Assembly: GCA_021819825.1 (NCBI GenBank) | Contig: JAKAEZ010000007.1 | Location: 1 to 64,000, forward strand | Length of the DNA: 64,000 bases | Direction of reading: 5' to 3' | Source of the DNA: Planctomycetota bacterium | GTDB lineage: Bacteria; Planctomycetota; Phycisphaerae; WQYP01 | Shown here: piece by piece, positions 1 through 9,565 of the stretch | Layout: each line of letters opens with the position of its first letter | Numbering within the stretch: position 1 is the stretch's first letter | The notes under the pieces: generated by a model | The model's database searches: none | The model's input: only the letters and a program-made list of their open reading frames with translations | What the model was told of the DNA's origin: nothing | Translations under genes and position numbers: made by a program

Positions 1-774
1 CTGGGTAAAACCCGTGATGCGGCGATGTTCCATCAGCGGGCCTTGTATTTCCGCAATGTTTTTGATCATAAGGATCATGATTTTCGCCCGCGGTTATCCA
101 ATGGTCAATGGCGTAAGCCGTTCAAACGTTCGCAAAGACACGGCTTCGTAGAGAATTCCTGCTGGCAGTATCAATGGCTGGCCCCATGTGACATGGATTG
201 GCTGGTTCATGCCGTGGGAGCAGCGAGGTTTAACCGTCGGCTGGAAGCATTTTTCAACTATAAGACGCCCGACTGGAAGCTCCTGTACTACTGCCCATAC
301 AATGAACCAGACTTGGAAGCTCCTTTTGAGTTCAATTTCTCGGGTAAACCTTGGAGAACACAATATGTGATTCGGCGCATACTGCGACAGAATTATACGC
401 TGTCTCCCAACGGTGTTCCGGGTAACGATGATTGCGGAGAAATGTCCTCCTGGGCGGTTATGAGCATGATGGGCTTATACAGCATCGATCCGGCCAGCAC
501 CGCTTATGAACTTTGCAGCCCGGCGTTTCCCAAGATCACAATCCATCTGCATACCCCATATACCGGGGGGAGATTTGTCATCACCACAACGCCAACCCCG
601 ATGTTTACCCCTTACATTCAAGGGGCGCGGCTCAATGGCGTCGTCCAGAAAGCTGACTGGATCAAGTTCAGCGATATAACCAACGGCGGGAAAATGTCAT
701 TCACTCTGTGTAAAAACCCCGATAAAAATTGGGGTTCCGCCGCGTTGGAGGCACCGCCATCATTGACGAATTGA
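1..774 (+). CDS. GH92 family alpha-mannosidase, C-terminal part (5' end outside window)
   Basis: Frame is open from base 1 (LGKTRDAAMFHQ...). Contains GH92-like GNDDCGEMSSWAVMSMMGLYSIDP. Confidence 0.85.
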   Translation: MGKTRDAAMFHQRALYFRNVFDHKDHDFRPRLSNGQWRKPFKRSQRHGFVENSCWQYQWLAPCDMDWLVHAVGAARFNRRLEAFFNYKTPDWKLLYYCPYNEPDLEAPFEFNFSGKPWRTQYVIRRILRQNYTLSPNGVPGNDDCGEMSSWAVMSMMGLYSIDPASTAYELCSPAFPKITIHLHTPYTGGRFVITTTPTPMFTPYIQGARLNGVVQKADWIKFSDITNGGKMSFTLCKNPDKNWGSAALEAPPSLTN

Positions 775-2492
775 AATATCACTGTCGAAGCACCGCATGT
801 CTTGCACTATTTGTTTTAATGACAATACCGGCGGCCGCGCAAGCGACGGTGCCGCCGCAATTTAGCGTGACTTTCCCAGCCTCGCTGCATAAGCAACCGT
901 TGCAGGGGCGGTTATATCTCATGCTTTCAAAAAATGGCAAAACGCAACCACGATTTCAAATCAGTGACAACATCCAGACGGGAGAAATATTCGCCACGCA
1001 ATGCAACGCCTGGAGGCCGGGCCAGGCGGTAATCGTCGGAGATCATGCGCTTGGCTATCCGATTGAGAACTTGCGGAATATTCCCGCAGGACACTATTTT
1101 GCGCAAGCATTATTCAATGTCTATACCTCATTCCATCGGGCCGATGGAATCACCGTAAAGCTGCCGATGGATGAAGGCGAGGGGCAGCAATGGAACCGGA
1201 AGCCCGGCAATCTTTATAGCATGCCGAAACGTGTGTTCCTCCATTCGGAAAACGGGGGCGAAATACATCTCGAATTAAGTCGTGTTATCCCGCCGCTGCC
1301 TGCGCTTCGGAGCACCCGCTATCTCAAATACTTTCGTATTAAAAGCCCGCGGCTAAGCCGCTTTTGGGGCCGGCCCATGTATTTGGGCGGAATGGTCATG
1401 TTGCCTTCCGGGTGGTATTCCCATCCCGCCGCACATTACCCTTTGATCATATACCAAGGCCATTTTCAGCGATATTTTGGTGTCCCCATTCCGATGTCTC
1501 GCCAAGCTCCATCCTCAAACCTGAAGGGATTCGCCCGAATCCGTGCCGACTATTGCTATCGCTTTTATCAGCAATGGAAATCCGGTCAGCTTCCGCACGT
1601 TCTTATTCTGATCATTCAAAGCGCCAATCCATATTATGACGATTCCTACAGTGTGAATTCGGCTAATCTGGGACCCTACGGCAGCGCTTTTGTTAAGGAA
1701 TTGATACCCTACGTCGAACATCATTTCCGCGGCATAGACCAAGGGTGGGCACGGGCGCTGTACGGCTATTCTACCGGCGGATGGGAGGCTCTTGCATCAC
1801 AGATATTTTATCCCGATGAGTTTAATGGAGCATGGGTTTCATGCCCCGACCCGGTTGATTTTCACGCCTTTATGGCGGTGAACCTCTATCGGGATGCCAA
1901 CGCCTTTTGGCGATTGGGGCAGTTTTCACGCGTACCCCGCCCGGCGGCGCGGCGCACAGACGGCACTGTTCTCACCACTATGGCACGGGAAATGCTGCGG
2001 GAACGCGTACTGGGATCAAAGGGCCGGTCCAGCCGCCAATTCGATGCCTGGCAGGCGGTCTTTGGCCCCATGGCCAAAGATGGGTATCCGGCTGAAATAT
2101 GGAATCCGCGCACCGGGCGGATTCATCGACGCGTGGTGCGCTATTGGCGAGATCACTATGATTTGTGTCATTACCTCAAAAAACACTGGGCAACATTGGG
2201 ACCGAAACTGAAAGGGAAAATCCATGTAACCGTGGGTACCATGGATACGTTTTACCTCAACAACGCGGTTCAACGGCTGCAGAAATTTCTCTCAGGCACG
2301 CGAAATCCACACTTCAACGGAATATTTGAATACGGCCCGGGCCAACCGCATGGCTGGTGGGGTGGCGGCCCCAACATGACGGCCGCTATGAGCGCTCTGA
2401 CCGCACCGGAACGGGAGATTCCCGAGATAGTGCGGCACATGCTGGCAACCGCACCGAAAGGTGCCGATACAAAGAGTTGGCGTTATAAATAA
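771..2492 (+). CDS. Secreted alpha/beta-hydrolase fold esterase-like protein
   Basis: ORF 729..2492. Signal-peptide-like LKYHCRSTACLALFVLMTIPAAAQA suggests a TTG start at 771 overlapping the GH92 stop. GYSTGGWEAL nucleophile-elbow-like motif. Confidence 0.6.
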   Translation: MKYHCRSTACLALFVLMTIPAAAQATVPPQFSVTFPASLHKQPLQGRLYLMLSKNGKTQPRFQISDNIQTGEIFATQCNAWRPGQAVIVGDHALGYPIENLRNIPAGHYFAQALFNVYTSFHRADGITVKLPMDEGEGQQWNRKPGNLYSMPKRVFLHSENGGEIHLELSRVIPPLPALRSTRYLKYFRIKSPRLSRFWGRPMYLGGMVMLPSGWYSHPAAHYPLIIYQGHFQRYFGVPIPMSRQAPSSNLKGFARIRADYCYRFYQQWKSGQLPHVLILIIQSANPYYDDSYSVNSANLGPYGSAFVKELIPYVEHHFRGIDQGWARALYGYSTGGWEALASQIFYPDEFNGAWVSCPDPVDFHAFMAVNLYRDANAFWRLGQFSRVPRPAARRTDGTVLTTMAREMLRERVLGSKGRSSRQFDAWQAVFGPMAKDGYPAEIWNPRTGRIHRRVVRYWRDHYDLCHYLKKHWATLGPKLKGKIHVTVGTMDTFYLNNAVQRLQKFLSGTRNPHFNGIFEYGPGQPHGWWGGGPNMTAAMSALTAPEREIPEIVRHMLATAPKGADTKSWRYK

Positions 2493-3343
2493 ACCAAGCC
2501 TTCTCGCTTTAACCAAAATAGTCACTAAAAGTGATGAAAATTCGGCTTATGATTTTGCCCTGATAATGGATTGATGCGGAATGGGCCTGAACCGCCTCAC
2601 CGACGACAACCCCCTCGTGGCACGCAGCATGCCTCAATTCAATTATGGATGACAAGGCGCGCAGTGGCCGTTGTTCATGTTCATGGCCAATTGTTGTTGC
2701 CTTTCAATGATTGCGGCAGGCCGGCGTTGGCCCGATCCACCGTGCCGTCCTCGGTCTTGATGACCGAGGCTATATTTTTCTCTGCGAGGATAAAATGTTT
2801 AACGCTAGTGGGTAAATCTTTGAGAAGTTGTTTTCCCGTTCAAATGTCGTCCGAACCATCGCTACAATTGCCGGCTTTATTGCCAGCTCCAATATTTGCC
2901 AGTGCAGCACTATCAACAATAGATCCGGATCAGATGTGAAACTTGGTAGCGCATTGGCTCGCATGATCACTACATTTTGTTGATTTTCAGAGGAAATATT
3001 TTTTCACCGGGTTCGATCCTTAGCGGCCTCATTTTTTCGTGGGGAGCAGAAACGCATTGATAATCAAACCTTTGCGCATGCCCATCTTGATGATTCCGGC
3101 TTTCCATCGACAATCACAGGTCGTCCCGGGCCACCGGAACATTAAATGTGCCGGCTAACGTTGACGGTTCGGTAAACCCAGCGCTGCGATGGGCGAACAG
3201 ATTCTATCAGCGAAGGCGATTGCTGTTTGATAAACGATGAGTTTTTTAAAGGTGAAGGCCATAGGTTATCCAGCAATGAAAGTAGAAAGTTGAGAGCAGA
3301 CCGCCCCGGCGCGCCGGGACTCTATTTTTGCCTGCGGCAAAAA

Positions 3344-3417
<74 letters not shown>

Positions 3418-3789
3418 ATGCCAATGTGCTTCCCGGCTCCATTGACGAATTCAACATTATCCTCAACTATTGCCGAAAAGCAAGGATTGGCCCATTAGCA
3501 TTGGCCGGCCGAAATCAGTATCAAAATAATTTCGAGATTTTCGATGCCAGCGATACCAGAACCGCTGATGAAGTCGGCGTCTTTGTGACGTTTTCCGCTG
3601 CGGCCTGGCGGAGGGAGATTATCGCCGTGTGTAATCCGAGTCGCAAGGCTCAGCGGCCCATGAACGTGCCGGCTAACATGGGGTTAACATGGGGTGGTTG
3701 CAGGGGCAACTTGTGTTACCCTAACCGGCGCAGACCCGGTATAGTATCGGCGGATTAGGTACACACTTCCTGGAAACGGGGACAGGATA

Positions 3790-6012
3790 ATGGGCTTAAA
3801 GATTTGCATCGCAATACCATCAGTGCCTGGGGCGTCCGCACCGGATGATGGCCAACAGGCGTGCATCAATTTAGCGAATACATTAGCAGCCAGTGGACAT
3901 GATCTTGTACTGTGTATATCTGCGTCAGACAAGGCATTAAAAGCGGATAACGATCTTTACGCCCGAATGACCGCCTCACCGGGCGTTCGCATAGTGACGC
4001 TGGATTGGCTTACAGAGGCACAGGTTATTGCAGGTTGGTTTCGCCGACGCAGTTATAAATTTTATCGCTGGCTTAAATCCCAGACCACTTCGTATGACTG
4101 CGTTATCACGCCCGCATGGCAGGGCATAGGCTATTACGCCATTCTGGCCCGGCAGCAGGGAATCGCGTTTGAAAAAACCCGATTTGTAACATATCTAACG
4201 GCTCCAACTCAATGGCGATACTACGCGCGGCAATCTATGCCGGCGAGTGTTGATGCCCTTGAGGTCATGTTTATGGAACGAGATACGGCACGCAGGGCGG
4301 ATGCGGCTGTGGTGGGCACCAACGAATTACGCGATTGGCTTGAAAGCACGAAATGGGTGCTGCCGGCCAACACCAGCGTGCTTCCGCCATTGCCCACAAT
4401 ATTAGCAAAGTCCGGCGCATCGCTGGAAACACCAAAGGTAACCGGGGCACCATCTCCTGCCTGCGCTACCGCCGAACCGCTGACCGAACTGGTTTTTGCC
4501 GGCCTGATGGATTCCATCGATGGAGTGGAATTATTTTGCCAAGCCATCAAACGATTACCGGTGTCACTTCGCGAGAAGCTGAAAATCACTTTTATGGGTG
4601 CTATCGGAGAGGTCGGACAACTGGCCGGCGACTGGTTTGTTCACAAGGCTTTACGTCGATCAGGTTGGCGATACAGCATTCTGGCGGAGGCGGACTTGGA
4701 GCGCCAATTGGCCTATATGCGGGCTGCCGGTCGGATGGCGGTATTTGCTGGACGCCCTGGAAGATTATCGCAACTGCTTGTCAATTGCCTTGCCGAAGGC
4801 ATTCCGATTTTGATCTGTGAAGATTGCGGCCTGCGGGATTTTCAAACAGCCGAGGTGTTTGAGAAAATCTCTTTTCCATCCAATGCGCAGGCTTTATCCA
4901 AAACAATTCAGGCCGTAATGCAACAGGGCATCACCGCTTTACAAACGCCTGCGCCAGTGCCCAACACCGCGCAACATTGGGAACGCCTGATCACGTCGAT
5001 AGTCCACAGGGAAACCCCGGCAAGCGAAAACGCGGAGAAAAAAGGGGGCACCGGGGGCAAGCAGACCGCAAACCGCGTTACGCCAATGATCAGCGTATGT
5101 CTGGTGCATTACAATCGGCCGGAAACACTCCGGCAGGCCGTTGATTCGCTGAAAGCACAAACCTACCGGAATTTTGAAGTAATCCTGGTAGATGACGGCA
5201 GCCCGTCATCGGAGGTACAGGCCCTTCTGAAAACATTGGATACTGAATTTGCCGCTTGCCAATGGCGCATTATTCGGCAGGAAAATCAATATATGTGGCG
5301 GGCGCGAAACAACGCCGCCAAACAGGCCCGGGGCGAGTATCTGGCGTTTATGGACGATGACAATATTGCCGTGCCCCATTGGCTGGACTGCGCCATGCAA
5401 GTGGCGCAAAGAACCCACGCCGACATAGCAACGTCCACCATGACACTTTTTGAGGGACACCCGCCGCCTGATCCGGACATAGAATTTCCAATGTGGGTGC
5501 CGCTGGGACCGGCGGCGGCGGTCGGAGCGCTTATGAATGTCTTCGGCGACGTACATTGCCTGGTGAAGCGAAGCGTCTTTGAAAAGCTTGGCGGTTTTGA
5601 AGAGCGGTTCAGCGGATATCAGGAAGACTGGGAATTTTTTGCGCGGGCGGTTCTGGCGGGGTATAAACTCGAATTGATTCCCGATGCGTTGCTCTATTAC
5701 CGCATCAGTAAAACCAGCGTTTCACGCAGCACCGGTCAGAACTGGAACGCGAATCGGGGATGCAGCATTCAGCCTTATCTCCATGCCATAGGTCCGCAAT
5801 TGCGTGATCTGATTCCGTTTATGCTGGAAAATCATCGCCTGCATTCCGGTGTGGCTGCAAAAAGAGCGGTTGGCCCTGGGAAAATTATCCGGCAGCTAAA
5901 TCGTTGGATTCGCGGCCGCGCAGCCGATGCGCCCGTGGTGGTACAAACAACTGCCGACGCCGTCCGTGCCGCCGGAGCAATCCCCCCCCGCCGCCGCTGC
6001 CCACGGAGATGA
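3790..6012 (+). CDS. Two-domain glycosyltransferase (GT4-like N-terminus, GT2 C-terminus)
   Basis: 740 aa. C-terminal GT2 core MISVCLVHYNRPETLRQAVDSLKAQTYRNFEVILVDDGS; N-terminal half resembles GT-B proteins and the paralog at 19620..22001. Confidence 0.85.
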   Translation: MGLKICIAIPSVPGASAPDDGQQACINLANTLAASGHDLVLCISASDKALKADNDLYARMTASPGVRIVTLDWLTEAQVIAGWFRRRSYKFYRWLKSQTTSYDCVITPAWQGIGYYAILARQQGIAFEKTRFVTYLTAPTQWRYYARQSMPASVDALEVMFMERDTARRADAAVVGTNELRDWLESTKWVLPANTSVLPPLPTILAKSGASLETPKVTGAPSPACATAEPLTELVFAGLMDSIDGVELFCQAIKRLPVSLREKLKITFMGAIGEVGQLAGDWFVHKALRRSGWRYSILAEADLERQLAYMRAAGRMAVFAGRPGRLSQLLVNCLAEGIPILICEDCGLRDFQTAEVFEKISFPSNAQALSKTIQAVMQQGITALQTPAPVPNTAQHWERLITSIVHRETPASENAEKKGGTGGKQTANRVTPMISVCLVHYNRPETLRQAVDSLKAQTYRNFEVILVDDGSPSSEVQALLKTLDTEFAACQWRIIRQENQYMWRARNNAAKQARGEYLAFMDDDNIAVPHWLDCAMQVAQRTHADIATSTMTLFEGHPPPDPDIEFPMWVPLGPAAAVGALMNVFGDVHCLVKRSVFEKLGGFEERFSGYQEDWEFFARAVLAGYKLELIPDALLYYRISKTSVSRSTGQNWNANRGCSIQPYLHAIGPQLRDLIPFMLENHRLHSGVAAKRAVGPGKIIRQLNRWIRGRAADAPVVVQTTADAVRAAGAIPPRRRCPRR

Positions 6013-6081
6013 TGGGCGGGAGAACATAACAACCCACCCACACCGGGCCAATAGTGCCCGTCGCCATAAGCTTCCACAAGC

Positions 6082-6360
6082 TTACGGCTTGGGCGCGGCC
6101 GAGTGAGGGCTGCGCTTGCGACCGCCCATTGAATTCAAGCGATTGGTCCCATGTGCCGGCCGTAGGCGAACCGCACGAGGCGACACGGTTGCTATTTTAA
6201 GCCCTAACCCGCTGCCCAATTTCCCTGTAGCCGCACGGGACTGTTGTATTAACATGTGGATATCACCGCCCGCTTCACGGTTCAATCGCTCGCGGACAGC
6301 ACGAACATCGTCAACGGGGGTTTCTTCCGAAACAATTTTCAGTTTTCTAACTCTGGGCAT
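6082..6360 (-). CDS. Short conserved hypothetical protein, possible antitoxin-like
   Basis: MPRVRKLKIVSEETPVDDVRAVRERLNREAGGDIHMLIQQSRAATG resembles short EVRxxRxxLxxExGxDxH proteins found near TA loci. Confidence 0.4.
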   Translation of the reverse strand: MPRVRKLKIVSEETPVDDVRAVRERLNREAGGDIHMLIQQSRAATGKLGSGLGLKIATVSPRAVRLRPAHGTNRLNSMGGRKRSPHSAAPKP

Positions 6361-6449
6361 CTTCAAACTCCTGTAGCATATCGGGTGTAACAATCTGCGG
6401 CGGCACCAACCCCAGCCGCATAGGGCGAAGCGTCGGCTAGCGACACTGC

Positions 6450-6690
6450 GCGCGACATTCCAGTGGTTTGATACGCCGGGTTATCACGGCAACACGATCA
6501 CAAGAATCAGTGGGAAACCCAAAGGATACCTCGCCGATACCGGATTAGCGTGCAGTCTCCAGAAAATTTCGACCGCATCGACATTATCCGGTCATCCGTT
6601 GACGGAAGCGCTTTTTGAAACCGCTTTATCCCGATCGGGCACAATTTGTTTAAACATGGTGGAATTATGGCCAGTTATTGACATGGTTGA
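6450..6690 (+). pseudogene. Internal fragment of a DUF4143-type AAA ATPase
   Basis: Frame reads WFDTPGYHGNTITRISGKPKGYLADTGLACSLQKISTASTLSGHPLTEALFETAL, the DUF4143 'KPKxYxxDTGLAxxL...HPLxxALFET' signature; no N- or C-terminus. Confidence 0.6.
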
Positions 6691-6699
6691 ATCAATTTG

Positions 6700-6800
6700 C
6701 TACCGAACGGGAATACATTGCAATAATTGCAATGAAAACATTCCCGATCAGGCATTTTATGGCAATTCTTATTGTATTTATTCCCGATCGGTAGTACTAT
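6700..6800 (+). promoter_or_regulatory. Predicted hipBST promoter/operator region
   Basis: Inverted pair CTACCGAACGGGAATA (6700-6715) and TATTCCCGATCGGTAG (6779-6794, one mismatch as inverted repeat). Inverted repeat CATTGCAAT-A-ATTGCAATG at 6716-6734. TTGTAT (6772-6777)-N17-TACTAT (6795-6800). Confidence 0.55.
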
Positions 6801-6807
6801 ATTGCAA

Positions 6808-7110
6808 ATGAAGCAATTGTCAGGCGACATCCCGCGAAATACTGTGATCGGATCGGCTAAAACGCTCGAACACCACCGTGATCCGCATGACAGTATTGGC
6901 ATGTACATTCGCAAACGTCGACGTGCGGCAAAACTCAGCCAGCGGGAATTGGCGCAACTTGCAGATGTCGGAACACGCTTTGTTTCAGAACTGGAGAGCG
7001 ACAAACCGACTGTCCGGATGGATGCAGTGAACAAGGTTTTACGCGTGTTCGGTAAAAAAGCAAGCTATGTCGATGTAACGCCAGATCAGAGGAGGACCGA
7101 TGCATTATAG
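6808..7110 (+). CDS. hipB: XRE-family HTH regulator, HipB-like antitoxin
   Basis: IRKRRRAAKLSQRELAQLADVGTRFVSELESDKPTVRMDAVNKVLRVFG; directly upstream of HipS/HipT; alternative start at 6901. Confidence 0.8.
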   Translation: MKQLSGDIPRNTVIGSAKTLEHHRDPHDSIGMYIRKRRRAAKLSQRELAQLADVGTRFVSELESDKPTVRMDAVNKVLRVFGKKASYVDVTPDQRRTDAL

Positions 7111-7423
7111 AACCGCAAAAGTATCCCTGAATGGCCGGGTAGCCGGGAAATTGGAAGAACTCCCCGGCGGCGCAACACGCTTTACCTATGGCAAACCGTG
7201 GCTTCGCGGCAGCGGTGCTGTGCCCATATCCTTGACTCTGCCCTTGCGGGAAAAGCCCTATGAATCGGAAGGATTACACCCATTTTTTGAAAATCTGCTC
7301 CCTGAGGGATGGCTGCTGGAAGTGTCGGCGCGAAAGCTGAAATTACCAAAGACGGATGCATTCGGTTTGCTACTGGCCATGGGTTCCGACTGCGTGGGAG
7401 CAGTGGAAATCGTTCCGGAATAA
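7100..7423 (+). CDS. hipS: HipS-like protein (stand-alone HipA N-terminal subdomain)
   Basis: 107 aa with ARKLxLPKTDAFGLLLAMGSDCVGAVEIVPE and LLPEGWLLE typical of the HipA N1 domain; ends before the kinase ORF. Confidence 0.8.
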   Translation: MHYRTAKVSLNGRVAGKLEELPGGATRFTYGKPWLRGSGAVPISLTLPLREKPYESEGLHPFFENLLPEGWLLEVSARKLKLPKTDAFGLLLAMGSDCVGAVEIVPE

Positions 7424-7495
7424 TCCGAAAGCGGGAGAGCTTTTTTAGTGCGGTGCAAGTGTGTTTTTGGCAATTTTACTTGAAGGGTACAGACG

Positions 7496-8422
7496 TTGGC
7501 GAGTTGTGGAATCTGTCTGAAGCCAACTGCGGACGCCGCGGATTATCACCCGCAATGCGCCATGAGACTCTTCGGGACCAGAAGGGTGCCGCATTTTGAT
7601 GTTGAGATGGCGGAACTATATGCCCAGGCGGCGAGACTGGCGGGGAAAATGTCGATTTCCGGGGTGCAAATCAAACTATCCATGAAAGTCTCCGAAGATC
7701 AGTCGCGGCTGGAGCTTGTTTCCGCAGATGGCCGTTACATCCTAAAGCCGCCGCAGGCTGTTTTTCCCAATCTCGCTGAAAATGAGAGCCTGACGATGCG
7801 TATAGCTGACATGGTTGGAATTGAAATTCCGCCGCATGGACTGTTGCGTCTGAAAGATGGAAGCATGGCATATATCATCAAACGTTTTGATCGGCCAGAA
7901 GGCGGCGGCAAATTACAGGTCGAGGATTTTTGCCAGTTGGCCGGCGTCTCGGCGGCGGAGAAGTACACTGGATCAGCGGAACTATGCGTGCGATTGTTGC
8001 GCCAATTTGCCGACGAACCGCTTATTGAAATCCGCAAGCTCTTCCGTTTGATGCTATTGAGTTGGTGGGTTTGCAACGGCGATCTGCACTTGAAGAATCT
8101 TTCCATGCTGACGTTGGGCGATGGTCGCCACCAGCTCTCACCAGCCTATGATCTGGTCAATACCCGGCTGGTGATTCCGGATGACTACGCGCTTTCCCTT
8201 CCGGTATGCGGAAAAAAAGACTCCATCACGCGTCGCACGTGGCTGGATTTCGCGAAGTATTGTGACCTTCCGGTCAAGGCTGCGGAAAGCCTGCTTTCCG
8301 CCCAAATAGACGCCCTCGGTGCGGCCACGGATTTGATCCAACAATCGTTTCTTCTGCCCGCTCAGAAAAACCAATATGCCCAAATGATTACGGAACACAC
8401 GCGCGTTCTCCAGGGGCATTGA
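7496..8422 (+). CDS. hipT: HipT-like serine/threonine kinase toxin
   Basis: TTG start. Contains MSISGVQIKLSM (SIS autophosphorylation motif position), NGDLHLKNLSM catalytic loop and LSPAYDLVNTRLV metal-binding motif. Confidence 0.82.
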   Translation: MASCGICLKPTADAADYHPQCAMRLFGTRRVPHFDVEMAELYAQAARLAGKMSISGVQIKLSMKVSEDQSRLELVSADGRYILKPPQAVFPNLAENESLTMRIADMVGIEIPPHGLLRLKDGSMAYIIKRFDRPEGGGKLQVEDFCQLAGVSAAEKYTGSAELCVRLLRQFADEPLIEIRKLFRLMLLSWWVCNGDLHLKNLSMLTLGDGRHQLSPAYDLVNTRLVIPDDYALSLPVCGKKDSITRRTWLDFAKYCDLPVKAAESLLSAQIDALGAATDLIQQSFLLPAQKNQYAQMITEHTRVLQGH

Positions 8423-8510
8423 TATAAAAATTATTTACAGCATCGGCAATTCACTCCGGAGTGCGGGGCGATTATAATATGTGTCGGTTGTAACGTTGGG
8501 TGTTTGTCTA

Positions 8511-8777
8511 GTGCCCTGTTCCAGCCATAATTACGAGGTGACGGATGGCCAGGGGTTTGTCGGCGCGAAGCGAGGAGGATTGCGTATGGATGCATACGTT
8601 GACGACGAGCGACAACGCCTGCGGCCTCTCGCCCCCGCCCGAAGGGTTGGCCTTAAACCGGCCATCTGCGGCGTCGCGTCGGCTCAAGGGGTTTACGAAC
8701 CCGGTTCTCGCCGCCGACTCCTTGCATCTGGCCGGTTTGAGGCCAATAACCCCGTAATTATGGCTGGAACAGGGCAC
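8511..8777 (+). mobile_element. MITE-like non-autonomous element with 25-bp perfect terminal inverted repeats and TA target-site duplication
   Basis: Left GTGCCCTGTTCCAGCCATAATTACG; right CGTAATTATGGCTGGAACAGGGCAC. TA at 8509-8510 and at 8778-8779. Confidence 0.85.
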
Positions 8778-8812
8778 TAAAGCGATGGCCCGTGCTATTG
8801 ATGAGGTGCACC

Positions 8813-9121
8813 GTGGAGACATTTGCAATACCGGTGGATTCGCAAAAGATTGCAGCCTACTGTCGGCACTGGAAGATTCGTAAGCTTTCTGTTTTCGGAT
8901 CGATATTACGCAATGACTTCTCGCCGACCAGCGATGTGGATTTGTTATTGGAGTTTGACCATGGCGGAGCCATGACGTTTGACAACCTCCCTGAGATGAT
9001 GGACGAGGCGTCTGCGGTTTTCGCGGGTCGTACAGTTGATCTTGTGGAGAACCGGTTTATTACCAATCCCTATCGCCGACAGGAAATTTTAAGGACACAA
9101 AGGGTTGTCTATGAGTCCTGA
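8813..9121 (+). CDS. mntA: MntA-like minimal nucleotidyltransferase (type VII antitoxin)
   Basis: VFGSILRNDFSPTSDVDLLLEF = GSx10DxD motif. GTG start after GATGAGGTG; ORF opens at 8792. Paired with a HEPN protein. Confidence 0.82.
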   Translation: METFAIPVDSQKIAAYCRHWKIRKLSVFGSILRNDFSPTSDVDLLLEFDHGGAMTFDNLPEMMDEASAVFAGRTVDLVENRFITNPYRRQEILRTQRVVYES

Positions 9122-9452
9122 CGTTTATGATCGCGCTCGACTCGAAGACATGCGGCGCGCAGTCACGCAACTGATTCGTAACGCCGTGGGACGGGAAAGA
9201 GCGGCTCTGGAAGATGATGAGGTATTCCGCGCCGCAGTTGAGCGCTGGATTGAAACGATCGGCGAAGCCGCGCGAGCGGTGTCGCCGCAGTTCCAAAAGG
9301 CCCACCCTGAAATTGAGTGGCGAAAAATTATTGCAACACGCCATATCCTCGCCCACGACTACGGAAGCGTGAATCCGGACGTCCTGTGGCAGGTCGCGTC
9401 GATTCACGCGCAGCGACTTTTGGACGCCATTGTCGTAATTCTTGACCAATAA
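9105..9452 (+). CDS. hepT: HepT-like HEPN (DUF86) toxin
   Basis: RHILAHDY (R-x4-H-x-Y) HEPN motif; overlaps the mntA 3' end. Confidence 0.82.
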   Translation: MSMSPDVYDRARLEDMRRAVTQLIRNAVGRERAALEDDEVFRAAVERWIETIGEAARAVSPQFQKAHPEIEWRKIIATRHILAHDYGSVNPDVLWQVASIHAQRLLDAIVVILDQ

Positions 9453-9565
9453 GGGTTCGCGCGAACCAAGTGCCAAAAACGCATTCCCGATCAGGATGGT
9501 TGAACGCCGGATTCTAAGCCCTTAATACAGCCCGCTACTGATCAGAGCAGTCGTGAACGGTTACG

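Noticed and set aside
3426-3758. 110-aa ORF downstream of tRNA-Arg
   Set aside because: No recognisable domain, spans dispersed repeat sequence; coding status unsupported.
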